Origin: Echinostoma caproni
Lineage: Eukaryota; Platyhelminthes; Trematoda; Plagiorchiida; Echinostomatidae
DNA length: 64,000 bases
Reading direction: 5' to 3'
Assembly: GCA_900618425.1 (NCBI GenBank)
Contig: UZAN01039928.1
Coordinates: forward strand, 38,713-102,712
A program made the position numbers and the translations under genes. The notes beneath the pieces are model-generated. The model did no database searches. It was given only the letters and a program-made list of their open reading frames with translations, and was not told the origin of the DNA. This document shows, piece after piece, positions 35,753-45,920 of the stretch; the first letter of the stretch is position 1; each line of letters begins with the position of its first letter.

Positions 35753-35839
35753 ATTCAACGAGTTCTTCGTCTAGATCCGCAGTATCACAATCGATCAGAC
35801 ACGTGTTACGTGGCTCACAGTCCCAATCCAAATGAGGTG
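35753..35839 (+). CDS. Gene 1 exon F (unknown protein)
   Basis: The acceptor is among the best in the window: a C/T tract of about 40 bases ending TCTATCTCAG. The frame IQRVLRLDPQYHNRSDTCYV, AHSPNPNEV is phase 0, as exon E requires, and a GTATGT donor keeps phase 0 for exon G. The same frame stays open to 35950 past the donor (Cys/Arg-rich), so a longer exon using the GTATGC donor after YE at 35915 cannot be excluded. The opposite strand is also open with a GTAAGT donor; the pyrimidine tract favours the plus reading. Confidence 0.5.
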
Positions 35840-36967
35840 GTATGTCGTGATCGATTCTCTGTTTGTCGTTACAGACGACAGTCCCGAAACTGCAATTTCA
35901 ATAAACGCGCAGCGTATGAAGTATGCGAAAACTGGCTATCGCACAAATAAAACGAACAAAACAAATAATCCGTCATCTCAAATGATTTCCTATCATTTGT
36001 TTCTCTTCCCGATCACCTGACGACGACAATGATCAAACGCTATCTGTGTGCTGGGGAGGGGGGAGTATTCGTTCACCCTGGCCTCAGTTGGTTTGTAATT
36101 CACAAGGAGAGGGTAACAACAGTAATCGTCTATTGGGATGTCACGGTCCTAATGCATTCCACAACTGGATCCAATCGATTCACCTACTTCAATGACCTAT
36201 CACACCATCTCCTTATCTCTGTGTCCCTCGAATTCTAATCAAAATGGTACTGAACAATTGTTTTGCAAAAACGTTCCATCTTCGGGCTTCCATGAATCAA
36301 CTCATTAGGAGGTACGTACGCATCAGTATACCAGTCAACAAAGATCTTTGCAGAATTCGCCTGTATTCATACACACATCACTCTGTATGTAACATAGTTC
36401 CAACGCTCCCTCTCCCTGGTTTCCCTTGCCACGCATTCAATTCATCCCCATGCGTCTGGTCTAATACTGGATTGGTTGACGTGTAGCATGTGATCGCTTG
36501 ATTTTGTTTCTTCTAATTGACCCCACAGTATTAAAAATATATATTCCGCTGCATCTATACAGACAAACACATATATACAAATATTTACTTATATATATGC
36601 ACACATTCTCACAGACAGACAGACACACAGACACACATGCAACATCAATCACACTTCTTCGGTGGGCGTAAGATTTTATTTTGTGAATATAACACTGTAA
36701 TATCAATAGACCAAGTTTTTACTCATGTGATCTGTATTGCTCACTTGCAGTTCATGGACGGGTTATGTGCACATGTACACCATGTGTAAGTAGTCGATAG
36801 GGAGAGAGAGCCTATTTGTATTGACCTTCAATATCGAACCAGCCTTGAGTCGCGCGGAGGACCGACAAAGGATACTCCCGTGGTGGAACTAGGTAGCCAC
36901 TCCGACTGCCTCCCATCCCGACCCCCGGCCCCGAGGGTGATCATCACCCATTTACGTGGATAGGTGA
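35840..36967. other. Intron of gene 1, repeat-rich
   Basis: AT-rich with (AT)- and (ACAG)-type simple repeats at about 36535-36640. A GC-rich block lies at 36850-36955 just before the LINE remnant and may be its 5' part or a separate repeat. Confidence 0.4.
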
Positions 36968-37460
36968 ATGAACTCGGTTAGACCAGATCACCCAAAGACT
37001 ATAGTTCCAAGCAATTGGGTGGGCTCAGTCTATTCCTACTTGCACTTATTGAACTACAGACGGCTGGAATGCAAAATGCACTGTATTCACAGGTCAGGAA
37101 ATGTCATAAACTGGATTGTACAGTTGCTCATCAACCCGACAGAAAAGGTAGCCAGTGTAGAAACTCAGGACTCAGTGCTAGATCCGTTGCAATTATCCAT
37201 TCTCCTTATTGAGTTGGTAGCGGATGCTCAAAATCCATGTTCCTTATTTGCATACATCAAAACAACATTGAGCAAAGGTTGAAGAGAGAAAGATTGATAA
37301 ATAGACCAATCAGAAGGAATTGCTTATCGAATACAGAAATGTTAACCATTTGTTGTTGGGTTTTGTATAGATCACCGGGAAATACATTTTCACTAGATAG
37401 ATTCAGGGCTGACCGAAACACAGTATTCCAAGCCTGTCATTCAAGCCTAGGATATAGTTA
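36968..37460 (+). mobile_element. Decayed LINE fragment(s), plus strand
   Basis: The plus-strand ORF 36968-37282 contains QDSVLDPLQLSILLIELV followed by LFAYIKTTL. This lines up with the non-LTR RT blocks GxPQGSVLGPxLFxIxINDL and FADDxK, with the catalytic Asp pair lost. At 37350-37400 a second frame gives CCWVLYRSPGNTFSLDRF, resembling the VYRSP block of LINE endonucleases. That domain normally precedes RT, so this is either a rearranged element or two fragments. No intact domain remains. Confidence 0.55.
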
Positions 37461-38312
37461 ATCGGACTAGGGTTGATCTATTGGGATTACGCTCTAAATG
37501 GCGGTATCACACGAGAATATGAGCGCCATATGACAGCAGAGAAACAATGTTTAGAAAAGAGGCAATATCTGGTCTGGGAAAAAGGGAAAATGTGATGAAT
37601 GGTAGATGACCAATCTAAATCTTCACTCACTTAGGAGGAAAAGGTATGGATGAATTAACTGAGGTCTGTGAAATCAAGATTCAGTGCAAACAAGTTTCAT
37701 AGGGTTATCTCTAGTCGCATTATGTGAATTAGCGGTTTTAAACTACAAATCGACGACGATGCTCTGCAAACTACCAGGCACACGGAGGTTGTACCCTTAC
37801 GAAAGTAGTCTACTCTATAAGCGCTCAGTGAATCGGTATCATTCTTAAAGGTTTATCATCTTTGGGTTGGGACCATCTCCGTAAAAACAATGGAGAACTC
37901 ATGTTGGAAACGAAGGACAGTCATAAAAAAACAATAGGAATGCATGAACAGTAAGGAAAACGATTCACTTTTTGTGAAGATCAAACTGACCCGTATGGTA
38001 CGCATACAACGGCTTCAACGGCGATTTATACGCCTGGATGAGCGCATTCAATCTGGCAAGAAATCCAAATATACATATATATACATAAGAAGTAGTATGT
38101 GAATGACTGGACAAAATTTTCCTGGAAGCAAACGGTGTTGCAAACAAGGTTATTGTTACGAAAATATATATACATATATACACTTATATATTAATAAATA
38201 TACATACATATATGATTGGCTTTTCCTCTCTTTTGGTTGATGTTTTGACGGAGAAATACTGGTAACTGTGCAGTAAATTGATCTAATTTTTACTTCAAAG
38301 CACTTATATCAG
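37461..38312. other. Intron of gene 1; LINE-like remnant and AT repeats
   Basis: 37.46-37.92 kb may continue the LINE remnant, but no frame survives. (ATAT/ATAC)n patches lie at 38075-38095 and 38160-38212. The run GGTGTTGCAAACAAGGTTAT (about 38130-38160) recurs at 39.34 kb. Confidence 0.4.
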
Positions 38313-38517
38313 TCAAGAACTGGATCATCGGATTTGTGTGCCTCTCGATTTAGTTGCCTCGCGGCTCCCATTATATGCCAAAATCTCTTGGATGTTTCAT
38401 TCGTTTTCGGCAAGGTGACACACTTCAAGACGCTTACTCGACGAGCCGCACAACTCAAGGTCAACTTGCATGTTCCTTGGATTAAACCTTTAGTTCGTTC
38501 AGTATTACGAATTTTGA
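38313..38517 (+). CDS. Gene 1 exon G (unknown protein, hydrophobic stretches)
   Basis: Acceptor ACTTCAAAGCACTTATATCAG; donor TTTTGA|GTAAGTAG. All 68 codons are open: SRTGSSDLCASRFS, CLAAPIICQNLLDVSFVFGK, VTHFKTLTRRAAQLK, LHVPWIKPLVRSVLRIL, one base left over. It starts in phase 0 as exon F leaves it. The minus strand is also open here but has no acceptor, so it is taken as a shadow. The helix-forming hydrophobic/basic pattern could be membrane-proximal or a helical repeat; neither is proven. Confidence 0.5.
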
Positions 38518-40303
38518 GTAAGTAGTTTGTGGCCAAATAATCGATCAGTTTATTTAAGCTAGAAAACTTGCAATAATTGGCTTAGTTACTCTACACTGAA
38601 TGCCTTCGCTCTCACAAACCAGGAATCATTTATCAGAAAGATTAAAATTTTTTTGTTGCTTTGCCTACTTTTGAAATCTGCACTGTAACTTTCGAATTAT
38701 TTCACATTTTATCGCGACAATCAAGGTCACACGAATTCAAACGGTTGAAGCCCGTCAAACACGGTCGGTCGTGGCGAACTTCAGAAGGGAACCCTGGACT
38801 CTAAACAACCCAGTTACCACTGGTCGAATCAGAAGCGTTTTGCTTGCTGTAGACGTGTATTGAGATACCGTTACACAGGGAATGTACCGGTACCTGCTAA
38901 CGAGAAATTGCCTCAGAGCGAAGGTAACAAAAACCGACGAGTGCGATAATGTGCAAACGGATCGAAAGCAATAGTGAAAATCCTGACACGGAAAGAGGCA
39001 GCTGTTAGCGATGCTGTAAAACAAATGTGACATAGCGTTGGTACTGAAGTAAAAATTGCACACACATTTAGATTATGGAGGAAAAATTGTGTCCGGCAAA
39101 TATCTGCTATTGTCCGCCTTTCACCGTACAATCGGGCACACTACACGGTCATAGAAGAGAACGAAGAAGATGGAAATAAGATATAAAATCAGGAATAAGT
39201 ACACTTTACCCATGACCATCAATATACAAGTATGACATTGGGAAATTTGATGTAATTACCATATGAGAGCGATGTCGCACTAGTTTGATCAATGCCCACA
39301 CATATTATATATATATATATATACTATATACTGTGCGGTGTTGCAAATAAGGTTATCGTGATGAAAATACAGTTCCTAGGTACAAGTATATGAATAAACG
39401 GACGACAGATTGCCGCACACGCATGCCTGACGAGTTGCAAGAACCGCTAAACCGATCGTGAAAGAAAATTTTGCCTAGTGAATCATGTGCTACTTATTAT
39501 GAATAAAATCCTCAACGCCCACGTCAAACATTTTCGATCCCAGAGGTGTGAAATTGACACATGTTACCAGTTGATCTAATACCATGAACACGCGTGTTAA
39601 CCAACCTGTAATTTTATGATTGCTCAATTACGAACATCGCCCAACAAGAGGAAACAATTATCCAAGGCTCTGTTCCAGCTATCTGGAAAAATGTTCATCG
39701 CGGGAGAAAAATGCATTCAGCACAGAAAACATACACACGCACACACTTCCAGGAATGCAAAGAGACACGACACAACTGAAACCATAACAGTATACGCTGC
39801 CGCTGCAGTCATCACTGTCACTGCCACAATAACTGACTGACTAGAACTGAAAGTGTTCGCAAAATTTATCAAAACAAATTATAGAATGGGAAGCAGATGA
39901 CTTCAGGCAATAGATTTGATCGGAAACAAAAGATCCACTGGTGATGGTCAGACATGATATGAGAATTTATTGAATATGATTAGATGCTACTGGTCTGAAC
40001 CAGGCTGTAATGTGAATTCAATCGATATCATCTCTTTTCCGGCAATAAATGCTCCCAGCACAAATAAATTCTGTATTTCTGCATGCTTAAAGTGCATCAC
40101 GAAATTCATTCAGCCACACTGTGAAAAATAGCCTCATACATACTGTTGTGTTTAGATAGTTTATTCCGGTAGTAAACCAATACCTGTCATGGTAGATCGA
40201 TCATCAGAAACGAAACAGTACCACAAATGGCACAGGAGTAAATCAACTCAACTGAACTAAGCATGCGTTATCTGTCACCTGGATTTCTTCCGTTAAGCGT
40301 AAG
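38518..40303. other. Intron of gene 1
   Basis: Contains an (AT)n tract at about 39304-39325 next to a copy of the GGTGTTGCAAAYAAGGTTAT block. The ORF at 39616-39840 ends over a CA-rich patch and lacks splice context. Confidence 0.4.
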
Positions 40304-40440
40304 AACCATTCGTGCTTACCGCTGAACTCCGCGGTCTGTTTCCTTCCCTGCTGACATTGATATCGGCTCTACTACCGGGTCCGCGTCACTTATGTTGGGC
40401 ACAATTTGGTTCTGTTTCACAGTTCCATCAATCACACACA
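40304..40440 (+). CDS. Gene 1 exon H (unknown protein)
   Basis: The exon begins after AAGCGTAAG (downstream of a TTTCTTCC tract) and ends CACACA|GTAAGCG, a strong donor. Exon G's leftover A plus AA makes Lys. The frame then reads PFVLTAELRG, LFPSLLTLISALLPGPR, CWAQFGSVSQFHQSHT with no leftover base. An upstream in-frame TAA limits the exon to this side. A short hydrophobic segment, LFPSLLTLISALL, could be a helix or part of a membrane segment. Confidence 0.48.
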
Positions 40441-40814
40441 GTAAGCGCATTAGAATGTCGAGAAGCACATTGTGATATAAAGAGCATTATCATCTTGCTG
40501 CATCACCTGTGAGAACATGTAAATGTACATCACGTTTTAACCGTTCACCGATGTGCCACTGTTCTTTCGCAATAGGCACACAGTGGAAAAATCTGTTCTA
40601 CAGGTAAGAAATACTTTGATATTGATAGAAGTGCACGAACTGAGCGCAGGGTAATCGTGGTAAGGTACTTTAAGATATCTAAAGGTCGGTTTGTTGATCA
40701 GCAGCAGTGAAAGCACTGTATGCAATCCAACCATAGTCATTCGAGTCGAATAGTCCCGTTTTTACCTTTGAGCAGATAGTTCTCTTAGACCAGTTATTCT
40801 AATTTTTCTTTCAG

Positions 40815-40870
40815 TGCACAGAAAGCAAGCAAAATGTGGTTGGTGAGAAAGACATCGTTCCGAAAATCAC
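40815..40870 (+). CDS. Gene 1 exon H2 (unknown protein)
   Basis: The acceptor is excellent (TTCTAATTTTTCTTTCAG). The phase 0 frame CTESKQNVVGEKDIVPKI leaves two bases (AC), which with the first G of the next exon make Thr. The donor AC|GTGTTT is modest; an alternative G|GTGAGA donor would break phase. It is hydrophilic, marking the transition to the Ser/Arg-rich tail. An (AT)n tract follows at 40886-40914. Confidence 0.42.
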
Positions 40871-40881
40871 GTGTTTGAACC

Positions 40882-40885
<4 letters not shown>

Positions 40886-40914
<29 letters not shown>
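40886..40914. repeat. (AT)n microsatellite in gene 1 intron
   Basis: About 14 AT units between exons H2 and I. Confidence 0.95.
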
Positions 40915-41017
40915 CGCACACGTCTGATGGCAGATTGTGCTCAACAAATCATGGTACAATAATATTTATAGCAAATAAAAAAGTTTCATGATTTGCATGT
41001 TGACTGAATACTGTCAG

Positions 41018-41249
41018 GTTGCCCAGCCCAAGGCAGATGAATTCTTTGAAGAATCGACAACCGGAACGTTCGGTTAGCCAAAGCCCGACCCGCAAGACAG
41101 CGAGCGGGGCGGTGTGTGAAAACCGCAATTCATTGGGGTCGGTGTCCAGCTCATCGGATCATACACCCTTTGGACGGGGTCAAACGTCCAAGGTGCCCAA
41201 TATCCCTCGATGCTCAATCGCGCGGGTGACCACTACCACAACCGGAAAG
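41018..41249 (+). CDS. Gene 1 exon I: Ser/Arg-rich tail
   Basis: The acceptor is ACTGTCAG at 41017; a second possible start is after GGCAG at 41036. The frame reads LPSPRQMNSLK, NRQPERSVSQSPTRKTASG, NSLGSVSSSSDHTPFGRG, IPRCSIARVTTTTTGK and ends at AAG|GTGTGT. GC and codon use rise sharply over this exon compared with the flanking AT-rich intron, which supports coding. SP and RxxS motifs suggest a phosphorylatable, disordered, probably cytoplasmic tail (inference). The Met at 41037 has been taken as a start by ORF finding, but the reading continues from upstream. Confidence 0.55.
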
Positions 41250-41314
41250 GTGTGTGTGGTTCGTACATCTCCTCTTGATTGGTTTGGAATCAGGGCTTTT
41301 GCCAACTATCCCAG

Positions 41315-41413
41315 ATTAACTACCAGTGGCCCGCCCACCCGGTTATGGCCCCGAATGTGCGCTTTTCGTCCACTCAGTTTCGTCGGAAAATCGCCGCCAG
41401 GAGGAGGCTATGA
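41315..41413 (+). CDS. Gene 1 exon J: basic C-terminus and stop
   Basis: A 65-nt intron (GTGTGTGTGG...ACTATCCCAG) separates exon I from a phase 0 frame INYQWPAHPVMAPNVRF, SSTQFRRKIAARRRL, TGA. Without splicing the exon I frame also stays open to 41417, giving a different tail, so intron retention is an alternative. The spliced frame has the more protein-like composition, and the run of Arg at the end is typical of a basic C-terminus. AATAAA lies 278 bases downstream. Confidence 0.45.
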   Translation: MNYQWPAHPVMAPNVRFSSTQFRRKIAARRRL

Positions 41414-41452
41414 GTAGAGCTTTATCAGCAAAGGCTGTTGTAGACGCTTGGT

Positions 41453-41669
41453 TCAATGGGAGCATTTTGTGAGGTGCAAGGCAATGGTGACCAGCTGCAA
41501 CCCTAGACATAAACTCCCGACCATATTGAGGCTTTTGAAGGCACCTACAGCAGTCAAAATGCTCGTTTCTGACCCAACATTTTGCAAGTGAAGCACGTTG
41601 GCAAATCGCTTTAGGAAGAACCGTGTGTAAACTTTGAGTTGCCTTTCATGAATCAAAAATATGACCTGT
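41453..41669 (-). CDS. Candidate minus-strand terminal exon, unknown product
   Basis: On the minus strand the acceptor GCTAACCTGCAG is followed (after one base) by QVIFLIHERQLKVYTRFFLK, RFANVLHLQNVG, ILTAVGAFKSLNMVG and TGA at 41453. The codon texture is coding-like. It would converge with gene 1 only 40 bases from the gene 1 stop and lie in its 3' UTR. A weak donor at 42462 upstream would join it in phase. It could also be a fragment of a mobile element; no diagnostic motif is visible. Confidence 0.28.
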
Positions 41670-41690
41670 CTGCAGGTTAGCAATTTACAC

Positions 41691-41696
41691 AATAAA
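41691..41696 (+). terminator. Candidate polyadenylation signal of gene 1
   Basis: This is the first AATAAA downstream of the gene 1 stop at 41413. No experimental 3' end is known. Confidence 0.35.
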
Positions 41697-42264
41697 TATT
41701 TTTCAGATCGAATTAATTAGCCTAAGTTGCTCGTTAAGTGAAGGTATATTCTCAACAGCAAAGTAACCACGAGTGATCAAACAGGATTAAAGAGTTACAC
41801 AGCAAAGGGGTATTGATACTCCAACAGAGTAGAAGTGGAAAATCAGTGCTAGCACTGCAACGGAAAATAAAGTTTTTACACTCCTTAAAGCAATTCTCCC
41901 ACAGACCAAACTTAACAAAATCGAGAGCCTAATAAAACCCAAAACAACAGAGTGCTGATACACTGCGATTCGTCCAAATGTGAATTTTAAACAAGGACGG
42001 GTGGTTGAGAACAAAATATACTAAAAACAACAAATTCTACCGATGAGATTATGATTCACGAGTTAAAACATACTAGTGTGAAGTGTTCAGATGAAATGCA
42101 ATCACATACTCGTCGAATCGGAACGACTCAGGCAATGGGCACAACTTAATTCCACACAAAGAGCAATAAAAATAAATTCGGCATTTTATTTCTAAAAAAT
42201 ACATAACATGTCACAAGTAACGATTGTGTTGGGGGTACCTAGAAGACGGTCAGGCACATTGATG

Positions 42265-42543
42265 TTAATATTTCTTTACATGCAGTGAACAGCTAAAATG
42301 CAGAGAGAGCTTTATGAGGGGAGGGGGAGCGTTCGCAAGACTTCGACATGATTCTGGGATGCATTGAATATCCGGCAACACGGATTTTCCTGTCCATAAA
42401 CCTGCCACATGTATCAAATGATTTAAAATTAAACAAATAAAAAATATAATCAAACAGAAACATTCCTTCCCTGTCATCACAGCGATACATACACAACTTT
42501 TGGGGACCAACAGAACTACATTGCATCTTTTTCCTGCAATAGG
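42265..42543 (-). CDS. Candidate Cys-rich minus-strand exon(s), Sushi/CCP-like
   Basis: A strong minus-strand acceptor (ATCTTTATGTTTCTCCAG, exon from 42543) opens the frame YCRKKMQCSSVG, QKLCMYRCDDREGMF. Further on, in another frame, GLWTGKSVLPDIQCIPESC and RSLANAPPPL run to a stop at 42265. The patterns C-x-Y-x-C, then Trp, P-x-x-C and C resemble the second half of a complement-control (Sushi) module. An AT-rich stretch between the two parts (about 42400-42455) looks like a small intron, but the best donor (T|GTGATG) would remove part of the module. Extracellular or secreted location is inferred. Confidence 0.32.
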   Translation of the reverse strand, partial: PIAGKRCNVVLLVPKSCVCIAVMTGKECFCLIIFFICLILNHLIHVAGLWTGKSVLPDIQCIPESCRSLANAPPPLIKLSLHFSCSLHVKKY

Positions 42544-42605
42544 CTGGAGAAACATAAAGATTAAAATACAGTGGAAGCAACGAGTAAGCGTTAAAAAACA
42601 CTCAC

Positions 42606-42671
42606 AAACTTGGCAATGATATTTTGGGAGACAGCTACTTTTCTGAGCTGAATCAGTCAGGTAAACACCGA
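42606..42671 (-). CDS. Candidate minus-strand exon upstream of the Cys-rich exon
   Basis: The frame VYLTDSAQKSSCLPKYHCQV ends at a T|GTGAGTG donor. Its leftover base makes Ser with the CC of the exon at 42543, across a 61-nt intron. The acceptor (TCCACGAG) is modest. Further upstream, a strong acceptor at 42860 leads into a frame reading NIPDLVCITESVYTSDSAAR that ends in a stop at 42653, so the local exon structure is unresolved. The opposite strand ORF 42624-42824 has no splice support. Confidence 0.3.
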
Positions 42672-42964
42672 CTCGTGGAGTTTTGTGAAAACATTTTCAA
42701 TGTAACTCTGTTCAGCAAATTTATGGATGAGAGTGGCATCAATATGCGTGCAGCAGAATCCGATGTGTATACGCTCTCAGTGATGCACACAAGATCAGGA
42801 ATGTTGTGTAAATTTCTAATATAACCGGAACCAATTTTCGGACTTGGTTGGTGATGTAACTGAAACAAGGAAAATGCAAATACCATTGAGACATAATCTA
42901 ACATATTCACACTGTATGAGCGTGCCTCTTTCGATAAACGCAGTGGGCCTACTGTTCTAAACAA

Positions 42965-45664
42965 CTGTAAGTTAATACTATCATTGCTTTTGTTTGGGTA
43001 GGTTCGTTGTCTTCAGATCGTTTTGTTTCATATTCCCATTCAAAGAATCCACCTTACCAATCCATTTGTTCATCTAAACGCACAATTCCAATACACCGCA
43101 TTTGTTCATAAATCGAATAGAGATGCATCTATGTTTCTAAGTTTCGCCCAAGCTTACAATCGGTTTTTCAATCTATTTTACTTCCTTTTATCAAATATAC
43201 AAAGATATGACTTTCGGAAACAGGAAAGCGATCAATCAGAGAGCTACCTAACACAGAAAATTGGGAAATTCAGGCGGCGGTTTCGAACGCAAGTTCTCCT
43301 GCGCGATAAGTTTGTAACCTTTACCGCTATAACACCCCAGGTTTACAATAAGTAGTAATTACGTTGATGGTGAGAGTTCAATAGAATACTTTTCTACCAT
43401 TGATTTGTGTGCGTGTGCGAGAGGCACTGGATTTAAAAACAATGACACTAAATTCCAAGGTCGATCCATGCTAGAAACTATAAACCTCATGTTTTGTTGG
43501 TTCTAATAGAATAATTAATGAAAAGTCACACCTCCGAACTAGTGTTCCGAAATGTAGCCAATTTAGGTGCTATGGCACAGATATCATTGTTTTATGTTTA
43601 AAGGTGTTATGCACACAATGATGATGACACTAGTTGCTGACATTGTTTCATCTGATGGGGTTATTGCCACACTAATAATTAAAGGTTTTGCCTCCTGAAA
43701 ACCGCCTGTAAAGGGGTGAACATGTGTTGCACTATTGGTCTACAGGGTGTTCAGTGCTAGTTGAATTCTGTGCACATGAACTGCTCTGTTCTAACGTTAC
43801 TGCTGCAACGTATTCCGTTTCGGAATGCTTTATACACAGATGGTAGCAGAACGTTCGTAGCGTCAGAACACTTAAATGACAGGGTATTGGATGTCAGTTG
43901 TCTCGGTCCACTTAATTCGAAATGTGATCAACTGTAATCTTGCCAACAGCTTTGCGCGTAGATGACGTATTGCATGGACGATCGGTGTCTGTAGACGAGA
44001 TAGTACTAGTGGAACACCAATTCACATAAATTTATCAAAACGTCATGAACATAAGGTACTTTTCTTCCTGAGTTTATCCCATTAGAACCTAATCACCCTT
44101 ACTCACATTATCCATGATTGATCTGACACTTGTTAGTAACCTTCAGTTGCACATTTTCACACTCTTTCTGAAGGGGGGTTTAGTACTTCAGAACAAGTTC
44201 AAAGTATAGCATGTTAGCTGTGAGTATTAACTGTATGCAATTGCAAAAGTATATCGCCCGTGCATGTCTTTACTCGTGTGGGACTTTACATCATCCTTAC
44301 CGTTGTGTAATTCAATTGGACTCAGGTTTACTGTGGGCTTGAACTGTATTTTTTTGTCCAAGTAAAATCCAGTGGTTGTTCTTTAATACTTTCATAAAAG
44401 CCCAGAAAACAAGAATCAACTGAAGAGTTGTTGATGTGACCATATTTATATACCTCACGCACATATTCACAACCGTGAAACTGCTCAAAGTAGAACCTAG
44501 TATGCGAAAAGCAGTTACATCTCAGACCATTCTTCAATTACCAACATCCACTCTCCAAACTACCATTATTCAACACCATATCTGATTAGAGAATTACTTT
44601 GTGGTGGCGCACCTTCCGGTTTTACGTGTGTCAGGGAGTCAGCGTGCTCCATGAAAACTGCTTTGTTCTGAGAGAACCAATCAGAACATCGATGTGCGGA
44701 CTCAGGTGATTAGCCGGAATCGTTAACCAATCAAGATGGTTGATAGCAATCCAGCCAAACAATCGTTTGATATATGCATTCCCCTTTCCTCACTCTCTCC
44801 TATAAATAAGCATGATTTTCGCGTAACAACTGAATTCCTACACGCTTCCAGATGTGTTCTATTTCACTACCTGTAGAGTTCACATATGGATGAGAAACGT
44901 TACTGGATAGCGATCTTTTTTGAGAATGCAGTATTGAGAAGATCCTCTGCGGTTACATCAACTTGCATGTTCATATTCAACAAATAATAAAACGTGTGTG
45001 GGTTTCATCTCAGCCGAGTTTAATTTAGAAAGAGTTGAAAATGTTTCTCAAACCATTCTTCGAGTATAACTGTGATTACGTTTGCCTGAAAGAATTGTGA
45101 GCATTATCATTGTTTTCAAGGCAAAGTAATTTCGCGGTCTTCTCTTCTGGCATTCGACTAAATCGCCACGGAGTACGGTTTATGATGCTAGTGCGCACAA
45201 ACCTCCTGCTGTAGAGTGAAACGTCATGCTGGAATCGAGTGGAAGTCATGTGCGGAAATCAGGGAGAATGATGTGCTGCACGCAAAAATGTTTGTTGGTT
45301 TATCAGTTATAACATTAATATCTTTTGAACCAACTTAACCGTGCATTTTCATACCAATGACTAATAAATGACGTTTTTGTAAAATAATTTTTATTCGTTT
45401 TATTATTGAGCAAAAATGTATGAAAACAGTCACAAAATACCTGAGGTTAAGAATGAGCTGTCGTGTAACACAAGAACAAAGGATACACAGAATTCGATAA
45501 TGGTAGGGTTCCAAAATATGACCTTGGGGTCATTTTAATGATAACCTACACCGTTTGATCACGGGTTCCATAGTATTTTATCTAGGAGCAGAAAATTTGC
45601 TGCATCTTTAAAGTATAATCGCTTCTTGACATGTTGTCCACCTGTGCACAGGATGTTAGAGTTA
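42965..45664. other. Intergenic or intronic, no gene supported
   Basis: A tRNA-like B box on the minus strand at about 43280 (GCGTTCGAAACC) suggests a SINE remnant and explains part of the ORF at 43023-43355. Nothing else was recognised. Confidence 0.4.
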
Positions 45665-45920
45665 ATGGTGGCGCAGCAGCCCCCATAGGCGTGCTTGGAC
45701 CCTACGGTTCGAGGTTAGAGCCTCCCACTATCACGCAACTTTGGTAGTAGGCAGATTCGTTGTCATCCGGTTAAATACCACGCTTAACTCACTGAGACCT
45801 TACGTGGTTCGCCACTCCAATTCCCGGGGCTTAGCTTGCCGATTTCCATCTCTGAACACCAGGTCTCGACTGTGGGGTATAGCTTATCTACTGTTCATCA
45901 CATAAGGATGAAAAATAATT
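45665..45920 (+). mobile_element. tRNA-like SINE (family B), copy 1
   Basis: GGTGGCGCAGCAGCCCC (A-box region) and GGTTCGAGGTTAG (B box) are followed by ACTTTGGTAGTAGGCAG, TCATCCGGTTAAATACCAC and CCCGGGGCTTAGCTTGCCG. All these blocks recur on the minus strand at 49895-50185. Confidence 0.65.

Noticed and set aside
35649..35831. Minus-strand acidic ORF as a gene
   Set aside because: Overlaps plus-strand exon F, which has a far better acceptor and fits the gene 1 phase chain.
38309..38536. Minus-strand ORF opposite exon G
   Set aside because: Lacks an acceptor, whereas the plus strand has both splice sites and fits phase.
42624..42824. Plus-strand ORF (HRLVEFCENIFNVTLFSK...)
   Set aside because: Texture is plausible, but there is no acceptor upstream; the minus strand has strong acceptors at 42860 and 42544.
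45210..45230. GAAACGTC, possible further hammerhead core
   Set aside because: No CTGATGA core or stem II at the right distance.
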